This document shows positions 35,107 through 48,366 of a DNA stretch of 64,000 bases, piece by piece (the first letter of the stretch is position 1; every line of letters starts with the position of its first letter). Both the position numbers and the translations under genes were made by a program. The DNA comes from Saksenaea vasiformis B4078. Taxonomy: Eukaryota > Mucoromycota > Mucoromycetes > Mucorales > Saksenaeaceae. The notes under the pieces are model-generated. The model saw only the letters and a list, made by a program, of their open reading frames with translations. It was not told the DNA's origin and ran no database searches. The DNA is taken from the NCBI GenBank assembly GCA_000697055.1, contig JNDT01002322.1:50391-114390 (forward strand). The letters are read 5' to 3'.

Positions 35107-38100
35107 TCAGTGTCTCTTTTTACCTGACCAAGGACTCCGCTCTAAGGAGTCTAGCAAATATTCTGCTTGTTCAGATGACATGCTTGCATTGCCATCTATT
35201 AATAACCAGTTCTGTCTGGAACCTGGGCTGATCGAATAGGGTGAAAGCCCACCACTACCAAATAAAATACTGTCATCATAATCTGCATTCATTGACGGTG
35301 AACCCCGTAGACTAGATGTTCCGGGGAGCACACCTAGAGAGTCAGCGCCGTACGGTGACCCAGGATGTGAATCATTTGAAAAAAAGGAAACCGGAGAAAC
35401 CGGGACACTAAGAGAAGCTGCTGGTGATGAGGCTGTTCGGTCGTTTCCATGATCAAATGTCGGTGCGGGCACATTCTCCACAACGATCCTTGGAACTATG
35501 CGAGTGATAAATGAATTTGGAATCGTGGATTTGTCTATTTACCTGGTGGAGGCCGCCTCTTGTTTCGTTCTCCTAACGTTTCATTGCTGCGTCGCTGTGA
35601 TATCGCCAGATCGGACAAGGTCCCATCGATTGGTGGAAGAAGGCTACTATTAGTGGTGACACCCAGTTTGGTCAGCTCATCTTCATTTCGTTTTTGCCAT
35701 AGCTGGTGAAGATAGCGTTTCCTTTGTGCTAGCGTTAAGAATACACCACATGCTTTCTCCACCGCGTAAGCTTGGTTGAGCTGCTCAACCTTTTCCAATC
35801 GGGCAATCAACGGATCGAGCCTAGTCAAAATAATCAGGACCACTTAACTTTACATAAGAAAAAAGAAATCAACTTACGTCAATGATTCTTCGATGTTTAT
35901 GAAACGATACGACATGATTGTGAGTACATCTGCGAAGGAAATGCCTTTAACAGTTTCTGCACCGACAATTTCCTATGCATTCCGTTACATAAAGCTACAA
36001 GCTTTTACAGCCTACCATGTAGTAAAGGTTGTATTCCTTTCGTCTTTGCTGGAGGATGTCAGGATCTAATTTTGCGAGACATCTCTCAACTTGTTCCATG
36101 TTGTAGTAGGGCGTTGTGGGCGGGCTTCCTTTCTCGCTCATCTTTTGATCATCCACTCCTTTTTGGCTGAGCTTGTACAAGTTTCGGATGCTATGAATAT
36201 CATCATAGATGCTCAACCGCAAACGACCATGTAGATGCTACCCATCGTTAGTTTCCCGGTCATTCAATCATCAAAGAATTTACCTGCAAGAATTTCGCCA
36301 CGTCCTTTTTCTGGATATATCCTGTCCCTGCGGGATCAACTTCTGCCCAAGCATGCTTGAATCTAAACGATGTCAATACTATTCCTCCTCTCAAGAGAGC
36401 TGGTACCTTCGTAGATCACTTTTCCCGAAGAGCGTGAAACGCGTTCTTGTTTCATAGGCGTACTCAAAATTACTGATAATTACCTGTAGTACGCGAGGTT
36501 AGACCAACATTTCGGTCATTCAGCGAAAGATCTTACCGCTGTGAATAGATTCATAAAAATGTGCGTGCAGATAATATAAAAAACATTAAACAGAAAGTAC
36601 GCCCATGGAGGTGAACCGCAGTCTGTGTTTAGATAGTTATCGGACGCCACGCAGTTGGGAGGAAGCACAGTGTAATCCATCATCACTTCGTTCTATGAGA
36701 CCTGGGTAAGGATCTCTTGCATGTATTTCTTGCATACTTACCCATGCTTCACCTGTAGTCATTCGAACGAGTAACAACAATGCATTAGCATAATCGCGGA
36801 AATTACTATGCTCTGTGCCGTTAGGACCGTATTTGGTCAACCCGAAAAACTCCATGAAGATCATTGCAAAGAGGCACATGACAAGCATGAAGACAGCGGA
36901 TACACGGATGATACTTGGTAAAGAGATACTACTCATTGCCTTTAAATATTTTAAGACGCAAAGCAGAAGAGAGACTTACGCGACGGTGTGGTATAGGGTT
37001 TGCAACGCATCAATGCCTTCGCCCAGTCGAAAAGCGGCAAAGACAAGACAGTATCTTTCCATGCGTAATATCCATAACTACATTATGTTAATTTTTACGT
37101 CACAGCGTACCCATCGTCTTACATGGGAAAGAGTAAACCGCAAGATTAACAGGATCAAAGCGCTTGACGCAATAAAACCGTCGTACCAGTTCCATTTACT
37201 CTGCGACCACTACAGGGATGCTAACGTAAGAAAGGATGTGTAAACCATTGTGATATATCACCTTCTTCCATCCAAGCCCAATAAACTTAATAATCACTTC
37301 AATCACGTAAGTAATAATAAAAGCGAAATAGCCGTAATCTATGATCGGGAAATCAGTGCTTGAAAAAAAAAAGAATAAAGACGAAAATACCTTGGATCTC
37401 TTGAAGCCACGTAGGCTCATTTTGGAATTCACTGGCAATAAGACCTGTCATACTATTATTTAACCTACACTAAATATTGATGTCACTTACATATATTGAG
37501 TACCACCAATGCCATCATTAATCGGCTAAATAGTCCGCGTTTATCTGCTGTTAAATCATAGCACCATCCACGAATAACAGAATTTGGCCTGTATACTTTT
37601 CTTGTGGGCTTGATTTCAGCTAGCTGACGCTGCAAATCCAAATACTGGCGCTGCCTTAAAGTAAGTGTCGAGATACCCGATCGTTGCTTGAATTTTTCAA
37701 TAATAACCTATAGTAACGTTTTTAAGTACTTGACTTAACGTCAGTTAGCGTTGACTTACACCGACGAACAGTTGCACAGTACCATGTGATACAATCATGA
37801 ATACCACATAGAATATCGAATGATAGATCATAGGTGAGTCCCAGTGGAAACTTGGCTGCAGTCCAGATTCGCTAGGTGTGCTCATGGCGCTAAACATTGA
37901 GTCGACCCATCCCTCGGTGGAGGTCAACGTGAACAGTTGCGAGAGTGCAAGTGGGAAGCTGTCGTATGAAAACGCGTTGACATGTGGATTTTGCCACACC
38001 CTTGGAACTAGGATATTCACTTTTGCGCCATCGTCACTGGCTACATTATTGAGATATTCGCCTATACACTCCGAACGGCCAAGAACGCCCTCATCGTTGC

Positions 38101-41100
38101 ATAACCAAAATCGTCCGCCAAATATATTGACACCGTAGACTGCAAACGGAATCAGAACAAGAAAGGTAAGGACCAATGCATCCAGCATCAGTGGGAACGC
38201 ATGGAAAAGGTCAGAAAATATCTCTCGAACACCAGTGAAGTATCGAATCAAACGTAGGACACGCAAAGTACGGATGGTAGTTAAACCTCGTGGGGCTTGG
38301 GTAGGCCAAGTAAAGATCATGATAAAGTTTAGCACCACCACGCAGAAATCCAGTTGATTCCAAGGACTACGAAGGTAGGCATTGGGTGGTAAGATAAGAC
38401 CATAAGCAACGATACGGATGACGACTTCCACCATAAATACAAGTCCTAGAATGATGTCGATCGTATCAAATACTGATTGTTTGATGGTGTCTTCGCGTAT
38501 CTTGCGAGTAGATGGTTCATCCAAAATGACCATGAGGATACTGAGTACGACGCACGCCATAATGAACCAATTGAAGATATTACGACGTTCTGCTTTACTG
38601 TCGTTACTAGCGCCGGCCAAAAGCTTACACCAGTAACGGAAACGGTTACGCTCAGAGAAGACAAATAAAGATTTCGTTGGTAAAACCCTTTCCGTTTGCG
38701 CACGACGATTTTCTTCTGCAACTATCAAATCATAATCATCTGCATTGTCATCAGCTGACGTATCTGTGTAGAGTGGATAGGTATTTGTACTTTTTTCCAA
38801 AAAAAATGAAGGGAGGTCGTTAGAAAATAAAACACCGGAGATGGTTACTTACTGAGGCTTCGGTTTCTTGGTATTGTCCTTCTGCCCCAGAAATAGGAAG
38901 TTTTCTAACGCAGTTTCTGCTCTCCCTTTCAAATGCGACGACTTTTCTTCCTTTTCAAGTGGCTCCATAGCACCCCTCGAATCTGTTAGAAACTCTGTCA
39001 TGCACGATTTGCGCATAGAGGCTGTCAGATTAGCTGGAAGCTTTGGAATCTGTACATTTTTCTTCTCGTTGTCGTTGCCTATCGAGCCAAACATTCTAGA
39101 AGGACATGAGATCAAGACGCAGGGGGGGGGGGGGAAGACGTACCTGTTTAACAAATTCTCGTTCCTGGTAATGGTTTTTGGCATATGTCGGCGGATGAAA
39201 TGCTTGATCTGATACTGCTTAATAAACTCATCATCTAGTTCAAAGTTCTCTAGGATAACAGCAATGTACAATCCGGACATGATATCTAGAATTTATGTTA
39301 GCGCAAAGTCTCCACATATTCCGCCGTACATACATCTTCCAAAAGCAAAGTATATACTGACAAAGATGGCTGCATAGATAGTGCCATAGTGTGGCTGACT
39401 TTCCATTGAATTGTATAAAAGATCCTATATTCAGTATGAGTTTGCGCATCTCTTTCATCAAGTGATTAACGTACTGTCCATGTTTCACTTGTGTATAGCT
39501 AGACACGATCACAGCGTTAATATCATAAAAGGTTGCTGATTTTTTTTTACCATAGTGAGCGTCACAAATGATTGCCAAAATGTGTCATATCGCAGTTCCG
39601 TCTCATCCGGCTCGATGAAACCAAAATCACCTCCAAACATGAGCATAAATATTGGGGAGCAGAGCGCCGTGGCGAGTACTAAAAACACAACAACATTCAC
39701 AATACTTTCGCCGCTACCCAAGGCAGCAGCCTATCAAAGCGATAAGCGATAAAGAATGATGTGAGGTATTCCTACTTACAAGAATCCGTCTGACGCGTGG
39801 TAGACAAAGAAAAAGCCGGTAGGTTCGTAGACATTGGAAAACAGTCAAGTACTTGTATGCTTCAGAATCCTGGATCATTGGCAGCTGAATGACACACGTG
39901 ACAATCACAAGGAACAAATCAAACTTGTTCCTTCCCGATGTCCAGAAATGCATCCAATTCGTAGTTCCAATCATGCGTACGATGATCTCAATGGCAAATA
40001 CAAAAGTAAAAGCCGTCTCGATATTATCTACAATTAACAATGTCAAATCGCTCCCGATACCTTTGAGAGGTCTTTACCAAGCGTCTCCAACATGTACTCG
40101 CTAACATAAACAGATCGTACACACATGAATACCAAGTCTAGAAAAACGAGAAATCCTCCAAAATAGAAGAAAATTGGACTTTTGACCACAGTGACCATCA
40201 ACCGTCGTAGTCTGAGCTTTGTCCCAGTCGCATCGTGATGAGGCTCTTCATACATCCATATAGGCTCGTCCAGTGCAGAATCGTTACCATTGACTGCAGA
40301 TCTCAGTAACGGGTACTGTTTCTTCTTCGCCGTAAATGCACTGACAGAGTTCTCAGCACGGACACGTGCAAATGCAGAGGTGATAACAGCTAAAGCGCAT
40401 GGTAAGTCCCGTTGTCATGTGTAACAAATGAACATACCAAACAGTAAAAACGTGAGTACAAAACTGATCACATAGACACCTAAACAGTAGTACAACGCTG
40501 CGATCGTGGAATCTCCATCCTGTGTTTGATACATCAATTCTGTCCATTGTTCCAAGGACACAAAGGTATAGCAACTTAGAAAGGCGGAGAAAATGGTGTC
40601 ATAATTTACAAAACCAAAATGGGGGTTATTCGAAGGATCTTCCAGACATATCTGACCGTGAGAGCAGATATAGCCATTGTAGCCCGGGTACTTGTAAACA
40701 TCTTTCGCAGGATTATACGGTCCGATGATATGCGTCTCGTTGTAGAAACCGGAACAATAAAGGGGCGGCTCTACCAAGGTAGCTGAAAACCACCATCAGT
40801 TTTTAATTGACCCAGACTGCAAGAGTGTAAACATACGTTCATTTACAATGTCGGTGGCATAGCATCTTCGGGAGAATACACCTTGAAATGAGATCAATCC
40901 AACGAGCGCGAATAACAGCAAAAAAAAGAAGATGAATCCTGAAACAAGTAGCAACAGCTCCCAGCTTGTTTCGAGAGATCTGAGAATCACCTATATTATT
41001 CATTGTATATCAGACTACTGAATAACAAATGTTGATGGACTTACTGCGGTACCAGGAAACACAGACAGCAGACGTAAAGGGCGGAAAGCGGAACATGCCT

Positions 41101-42878
41101 TGAATAGGGTGAAGTAGCGGTACTTCTGTACCATAAAGGCGAAATCCACCCAATAGCATACAACCGAAAAAAAATCCAGGGCATTTCCAAAGCTATTCAG
41201 ATAACCTCTGTGATTTCGTAAATGTGGATTCTCTTTAGCCGAATCTTCCCGCTGGTCAGCAGATGTTGCCGTGTTGATGTTCCTTTTGTGTAAACATGCT
41301 TGTACGGTACTGAAAATTCGAGCTACACGATTCCAAACAGGGCGCAAGATTCCCTGTTTTTTCTTCTCCTTTTTTCGCGGTGCGGAGACCCAGAGACCAT
41401 AGGCAACGATCTTACAGAATGAATCCAAACTTTTGTCGATGCATATCAGTGATCATGTTTCTCAGCAAAGTTTACAACAACAAAGCTTTTTTTTTTCTTT
41501 ACCTGTAGATGATTTGTATGCATAGAATGGGGTAGTGATTCCACTGAGTTCCAAAAATTGACTTTTGATCGTTTTGGTAAATAGGCACACATGCCAAGAA
41601 AAACCAATGAAGAAGAATTACTATCAACAGGGATGCTTCAGAGCGCCTGTGCGAAACGGTCACAAATTTGAAGATTAGGATAAATATTACTTTATTTAGT
41701 ATTTGTGTAACAACTGACCTTGATCGTACAACCTTCCACAAGGCGAGTCTGAATGGATTGTCGGGAGAGAAAATGCCCAAGGAATAGCCTTGTAGCGGAC
41801 TTGCGACATTAAATTGGTCGGGCGGTGCAGTTGTGTGTGATGAGAATTGTGTGTCAACAGGTGGGATGTCGGATAATCCCTCTTTCTTGAGCGGGGTATA
41901 GTCGATCTCGGTCTGTTCGATGGTGGTAGGCTTCTCGGATGAAGGTGTGTGGCTGAGAGTAACCTCCTGATTTAGAAAATGACGATGGGTTGCGGCTTTC
42001 TCCGGCAAATGACCTGCATCAATCGGCATTGTTTGTAAACTAAATTTCTCGGTAAACTCACAGACACGCGAATTTACAACTCGTGCTGCTGCATTATAAA
42101 GAATATTAAGTAATTTGTTTTTGCTTTGCCTTTCTCGAGATTGCGTAGGATGTGTGTATATTGGAGGTACGCGTGCACCTGATGCTGGTGCATGCGTTGA
42201 TGTATGGTGCATGGGAGACGGATTGTGTATAGGGGTGGCTTTGAGGGAGACAACGTTTCGTATAGATGACCCACTATTCGATGTAATCGAAGATGTGTAC
42301 GATCGCAATTTGTGATCTTTCACCGAGGATGCAGATGTGGTACTTGGTTTTAACAGTGTCGGATCATAATTCCAAGGAAGCTGAAATTGATCGCTGTATT
42401 GTGGGGAGGATGGCTGGCTATGATCATCATGGCGAATTGAATTCGAGCCTGAACGAGGTCCTGAATTGCTAGCACTATGCGCTGAAACTTCTTGGGGCGT
42501 CATAATTCCTAGACCCGCAGTAATTCGTTCATCCACGGCAGTACTCGAGGAATAGGTGGTTACTGAGGGTTTTTGACGCCCTTGGTGCAATAACCTGTCG
42601 AGTTTGTTCTTTCTATGAAGGAGATCTCGGGTAAGCGGAAGAGGATAGACATGACTAGGAGATAATTGTGGTGAAACTTGTGTGCGCGACGCTGTGGGTG
42701 ATAATGTATGCGGTGAATGCGATGGTGAGGGAATCGGTTGTTCATTGAGGGTGTTGGTGGCCTCTGTAAGGGTGATCTGTGGTATCGTTGGTGAACGTAA
42801 ACTAGCACTAGGTCCGGGATGAGAGTCCCGCTTCTTGGCCGTGTCTGATTCCTGAAATGTGTCTTCAGAATCAGACAT
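35107..42878 (-). CDS. CCH1: Voltage-gated calcium channel alpha-1 subunit Cch1
   Basis: A large gene of roughly twenty exons; not every junction was fixed. The start at 42878 (MSDSEDTFQESD) is the first ATG of the first long exon (to about 41720), which encodes a long Ser/Pro-rich cytoplasmic N-terminus. Four channel repeats follow. Pore loops: I, FVSLEQWTELMY (about 40.54 kb); II, LTM then YTSETWT in a mini-exon (about 39.5 kb); III, LTSTEGWVDSMF (about 37.92 kb); IV, RMTTGEAWVSM (about 36.75 kb), so all four carry Glu. The repeat III S4 helix is clear: RGLTTIRTLRVLRLIRYF. After repeat IV comes an EF-hand-like segment (DPAGTGYIQKKDVAKFLQHL). Cch1 with Mid1 forms the fungal high-affinity calcium influx system of the plasma membrane. 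Stop at 35107. Confidence 0.93.
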
Positions 42879-43941
42879 TGTTATAAGAGATGAACCGTGC
42901 GAGAAAACGGTTAACAAAGACCATAGTTTTTTTTTTCCTGCTTCGGGAAGGAACCTGTGGTCACTATCATTGGCAGTCACTCCGTTGAAGGGAGTCCGAA
43001 CGTGCTACTATACAGCGATTGCTTAACCAATGGCGGCTGGTTAATATTAGCGCGAGTAATGCAGGATCACAACTGATATGCCTGGATCTCTATTTCCTCT
43101 AACAAAAAGTTATTCTTTTTTTTTTATTAAAAGAAGAGCTATCGGTTGTTTGTATTAACCCGCTTGAAAAAGTTACTGCAATTTTACTGAAAATGCAAGG
43201 GGAAGGGCTTATCGCCGATTACTGCACCCTGATCAGCTCCAGTACAATTGATTTATTTGTTTAGAATGGCTGCAATTCTTTGAGTCATATTTGCGCTTTT
43301 TTGCAACTGGCCCTTATCTCGAACCGTTGGCAAACATACTCGACGAGATTTACTGACAATAAGAGAAACCTTCATCTCCAAACTGTAGAGCAGTGAAGGC
43401 AGTCCATACAAGAACTTGTGAAAGTCATTATCCATTTTATATTCATCTTATCCCTAACAGCTAGCAATTACCAAGTTCAAGAGACATAAATGCACTAGCT
43501 AAACACGCACAATTTCATAGGGATTAGAGCTTGTAACACCTTCACTGCTATAATTCAGAAGCAATGACACTGAGAAGGTATATACCTGCCTTTCTATGCA
43601 CTCTTTCTTCGATGGGTTGTGTAGCACTGAAGAAAGCTGTCATTTCTCTACAGATTTTCTCGCCGGCATGCGGAATTGACCAGCATTAAAATATTTGCTT
43701 GGAATATGTTGTATTATGACTTTCAAGCTCTATCTAGTAAATTTTACCTACTCCGTAAGTATTTTTGCCTATTTGTTAGCAGAAGTGCTTGCTATAATAC
43801 GGGCATTCATGGTGGTCAGGCATGTGAGACTGAGTTTAAACATTACCAGCCTGACGTGTGTGAAGCTCAGAGGTCTGCGGGCAAGACCTGCCTTTTTTTT
43901 CTTCCAACTTTGTTACCAGAAGTTTGCTTTTGCATTACATC
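42879..43941. other. Divergent promoter region CCH1/HRD1
   Basis: About 1.06 kb between the start codons of two genes running apart. Short ORFs on both strands have no recognisable domain. Confidence 0.5.
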
Positions 43942-46194
43942 ATGAGACTCGCCGTTTATGGTGGGGTATCGTCCCTGCTCTCACTTGGAGTCGTCATGTC
44001 TGCCATGCATCAACGCTCCAATTTTTATGCCGCCTGCGTCCACCTTTCAAAATCAAGTGCATGCGTTATGGTGAGGCTACATTCATTCGTTACATGATGC
44101 ACTGATCACCGACCAGATTTTGTTGAATATGGGCTTACTCATCTCTATTCTACTTGGAAAAGCATTACAAGCTATTTTCTTTGGAGAACTCCGAGCGATT
44201 GAAGTAGAAGTACGTCCTTTTCCCTTGATACCCAGCATAAACTAATATATGCTTTGGTAATTTCACGATGTACAGCACTTGTATGAACGTTCGTGGTATG
44301 CGGTGACAGAGACGTGTTTAGCAATGACAATATTTCGGGACGAGTTCGATTTACATTTCGTCATCGTCTTCACCACACTTCTTTTCCTGAAAATATTCCA
44401 TTGGCTATGCCAAGACCGTGTAGAATTTGTATGCTTATGTTTTTCGATACGACATTTCTTCTAATCATATGCATAGATGGAGCAAACACCTATAACACGC
44501 GTCGCATTTCATATCCGCATGGTGAACTTAATGATGCTACTGCTTATTATTGACAGTTTACTTGCCTACCACGCCATCGACGTTAGTATGAAGAAAGGAC
44601 CGAATATGATGATTATGTTTGGTTTTGAGGTACATGTCGCCCTTCTTTATTATAATGCCAGCATGGTTGAGCTGACAAAAATGTTGTATACTATTGGTTT
44701 GTAGTACACCATCTTGATATGTACCATGATGTCCGTCATAGGCAAATACGTTTTGAATGTGATTGATCTACGCAATGAGGAGCCATGGGAGAGCAAGTCG
44801 ATGTATGTCTTTTACTTGGATCTGGTGACAGGTATTTCTTTTTGGCAATCAACGAGAACTTTTATTGACGTGACATTTAGAGTTTTTCAAATTAATTACG
44901 TATCTGGTGTTCTTTTTGTACATTTGTTTCTACTATCAGCTCCCACTCCATATTATCCGCGATGTGTACGTTACTTTCCGTTCTTTTGTGCAGAAATGTC
45001 GAGACCTTTATCGATATCGACGAGCCACACGCAACATGAACGAGCTCTATGCAACCGCAACCGCCGAAGATCTTGCACGAATGAGTGATAACACCTGTAT
45101 TATTTGCCGAGAAGAGATGCGGGCTCGTAATAACGAAAATACTGATGAGGCAATGACAGCTGCACCATCGAGAGAGCCAGAACAAAGCTCCGACCAGCCG
45201 AAAAAGCTGCCTTGCGGACATATCTTCCACTTCCACTGTCTGCGGAGCTGGCTAGAAAGACAACAGAGTTGTCCAACATGGTACGTATAGTCTCCCATTT
45301 CTCTTTCAATCGTTGCTCATGTTTTAATTTTTGTTTACTTGTATATAGCCGTCGATCCGTGCTATCAGATGGTAATATTGCTTTCGTAACAAAGGACGGT
45401 TCTAAATAACGTCTGTAGGTTCAGATTCACCTGTGCCAACAACGCAACCTGCGGGTCAGCCACTCAACATGCCAGGAACCGGCACCTCTCCGAATGAACA
45501 ACAAACGAATGGTCAGCAACCTGTCAACTTTCATTCACCGGATCAACAACGGACGGGATCAGAAAATGAGAGCGCAAATGTGCTACGATCGGCAGCATAC
45601 CCCACGGCTATCCCCTCTCATGATAATGCGCCTGCGCAACATTTGCCTACCGGAGCAAGTGTCCCGTTTGGTGTGCTTACGCCCGACAACAGTCGCAGCG
45701 GTCAGCCGATCACAATGCCACTTAATGGACCCCTTCCGGGAATGATTCCGCTTGTAGCTCTGTCAGGTGCTTCAGCTGTTGGCTCTTCACCGTCATCATA
45801 TACTGAACAACAGCATCCTACGTCACAAACAGTACCAGAGACTTTAACTGAAGAGCAACTCGCTGTTTTATCGACGACTACGCGAGACGCCATTGTACAG
45901 CGCCTACGTGTATTGGAGACCGTTCAAGCGCAAGTATTTTCAAGTATGCAGCTGTTAGCACAAACTCTTAGTGTCTTGCCTGAAACAACATCAAATGAAG
46001 CGTCGACAGAACCAAGTTCAAATGTGGAAGATCAGAGTACAAATCAAGTCCGACAAGAAGAACAGCCGCATGTTGCTGCGCAACCATCGGGTGCTGCTTC
46101 AGTTGCATTAAATGAGGGTACACCAGAAAGTTCAACATCACACCAGCGCAAGGGAAAGATGCCTGAAAGTATATCAGAAGATGCATCTGACTAA
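43942..46194 (+). CDS. HRD1: ER-associated degradation E3 ubiquitin ligase Hrd1 (synoviolin)
   Basis: Eight exons: 43942-44070, 44117-44209, 44276-44428, 44477-44629, 44705-44831, 44881-45280, 45349-45371 (23 nt) and 45419-46194, all in phase, giving 617 residues. The start MRLAVYGGVSSLLSLGVV and NFYAACVHLSKSSACVM are typical for Hrd1. Multiple membrane helices fill the first 270 residues. The RING-H2 domain reads CIICREEM, then LPCGHIFHFHCLRSWLERQQ and, across the 45.28 kb intron, CPTC. The cytosolic tail is Pro/Gln/Ser-rich with a helical patch (LAVLSTTTRDAIVQRLRVLE). In the ER membrane it forms the retrotranslocation channel and ubiquitinates misfolded proteins with Hrd3 and Der1. It converges with THO1 (about 230 bp between the ends). 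Confidence 0.96.
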
Positions 46195-46425
46195 TGCAAA
46201 CCGCAAATAGTAATAAAAAGCAATTGTAAAATTTCGATATCGATTGTTCAAACTCATGATTATTAAATTTCCAATGGGATCTTGATTCTTCGTTGGATAT
46301 GTGTTGTGCATAACTGACTTGTACCGACAGCATATTGACGCAAAAACGTTTTTTTTTTAATGGAGAATATAACTTCGACCATGACTTAACAGCATGGAAT
46401 TAGGTGACCGCCAAATTTTTAAAGA

Positions 46426-47530
46426 CTATTGTTTTTGCTTTTTACTCTACACAAAATAGGTTAATGGTTATACCCTTTGCCCCCCCCGTTAAAACTTACA
46501 TCAGGTCCCAATCCAAATCGCTCTGCCCGCTTTCGTTTCTTTTCTTCTTCCGCAGGATCCAGCACATTTTTACGCTTCTGAGCATCGCCTTTGTTTACTG
46601 GCAGACCAAATCGTTCTGCTCTCTTCTTCAGTACTTCAGGATCAATTCCCTGAGGCAGACGTGTCAGCTTGCGAGTGCTTTGTTACCAATGTCACTTACG
46701 GTAGCTGTTGGTTTTGATTTTCCGTTACGTGCCGCTGTACCGAATCGCTGTGCACGTAATTCTTTCTTGGCTTTTTCGTCAAGCTGTACACCAAATCGCT
46801 TTGCGCGTTCGACTTTCTTCTCAATCTCAGACTTATTACTCGCCGGCTTTTCAGTTGGAGTAGATGATGCGGCAGGGGCGGTCTTTGGCGCTGTCGAAGT
46901 GCTCGGCTTATCAAAGGTGATCGGTGTGAACTTGAAGTTGGAGCCTTCTTTGACGACTTCCTTCTTCTCTTCTGTCTTGGACGGCGCAATTTCAGTTGCT
47001 GTTGCAGTAGTTGTGGAGGTTGTAGTGGTTGCGGGAGCGGTAGATGTCGTTGTGGGTGCTGTTGATGAGGATTCCGTCGTCGATGCTTTCGGTTTCTCCT
47101 GTTCGGGTTCTTCCTTTTTCTCTGTCTGTGTTAATTTCTTGGTTTCCGTGTGAAAAGCTTTGAGTTCAGGATCCTCAGTCAGCTCCCTAGCGCGAAAAGA
47201 TTGTAAACGTCTGCACTTGAAGATCATCTGATTTCTGCTTACTCCAGATTCAATTTGGATTCATCGAAATCTTCCAAACTGCCAAACTCTTCTTCCAATG
47301 CCTCGAGTTCAAATGCTTTACGTTCATCGTGTTTCACCAGGCGGTCGATCAGATCTTCCTTCTTGCCGGTATGAGGTATACCATTTTTCTGCAACAGCTC
47401 TAAATCATGACATGTATCGTGAGACAAATAGAACAATGTTGCCATGTTACTTGGTCTACGCTTTTAAAAGAAAACGCGTACGATTACCTTGAAGCTCCTT
47501 TACTTTAAAATTCTTGTACTTTTCAGCCAT
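46426..47530 (-). CDS. THO1: SAP-domain mRNA export protein Tho1/SARNP (CIP29)
   Basis: Five exons: 47530-47488, 47399-47243, 47186-46700, 46649-46500 and a 21-nt last exon 46446-46426 (SKKQKQ, stop), all in phase, giving 285 residues. The SAP motif is split by the first intron: FKVKELQELLQKNGIPHTGK and KEDLIDRLVKH. A Thr/Ala-rich middle follows. The C-terminal half repeats the Tho1/SARNP RNA-binding signature: KRFGVQLDEK, LRAQRFGTAA, KRAERFGLPV and KRAERFGLGPD. The family binds RNA and the TREX factor Sub2/UAP56 in mRNP assembly and export. The tiny last exon is supported by frame and by a GTAG acceptor at 46447. Confidence 0.92.
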
Positions 47531-48366
47531 GGACGTGTACAAGAAGCGAGTGGAAAATAATTTTGCGCAACGGGCTATTGCATGTGACTTGGTGTTGCCT
47601 GAAATCGTGCACGCCAATGGATCGCTGCCCTTTTGATGTCTTGTATGGGAACGATAATAAGGAGGGCTCATTGGACTGTGATAGAGACTCCTTCGGTAAT
47701 ATTAGCGCTTTGCAACCTGATTGATAGCAGAGCCTACAAGTGTCAGCAGTGGTCTTCGTATTTGACTGCTTTTGGCAAAAGGCAAAAGGAGGCATTAGGG
47801 GAAGCATATCGAGAGCAGACGATCGACTTATAGGTTGAACCTATGATATAGAGAATAAAGTGGTGAGATCAGACTCCCAATCCTGGATTAGAAATGTCTA
47901 GACTGAAGAGGGGTTCACGGAAACTTCAATCGCCGAGTTCAGCAATGTGCCCTCTCCGAACGTTCATTGCGGACGACAGCACCAACCAGCAACACATACA
48001 TTAGTTTGTTGAATCAAATCATCTAGATGAATCCTTCTTAACAGTAGCACATGTTTTCTTTGCGGAAACAGCTTTGCTGACCAAATCCCGTGAACATTTC
48101 CGTTTGATACACGCAGATCACCGATATCACAAGACATCGTTAGTGAGATCTCACTGCGGAAAGGAGCTTAGGAGATTGCGACTCCTCATAGGACGATTAC
48201 TTCGTTATAGTGGCAAAAAAAAGGAAGTATTTAATAAACAGTATCAAAAAGGCGTCAGAAGGGCTGAGGCTTATGTTATGAACGCAATCAAGGTGGCAAA
48301 CGGTTAATAAGTGCCAGGTCGCTTCCAGTCAAGGCATCATTGATGTCTCTCTGTTCTATGGTGTGA
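47531..48366. other. Intergenic, nothing recognised
   Basis: THO1 promoter side. A 77-codon plus-strand ORF (48074-48307, basic) is not recognised. Confidence 0.4.

Noticed and set aside
34860..35231. 123-codon plus-strand ORF
   Set aside because: Overlaps the last CCH1 exon in antisense and shows no conserved motif.
46404..47153. 249-codon plus-strand ORF
   Set aside because: Antisense shadow of THO1, whose minus-strand translation has the SAP and RAERFG motifs.
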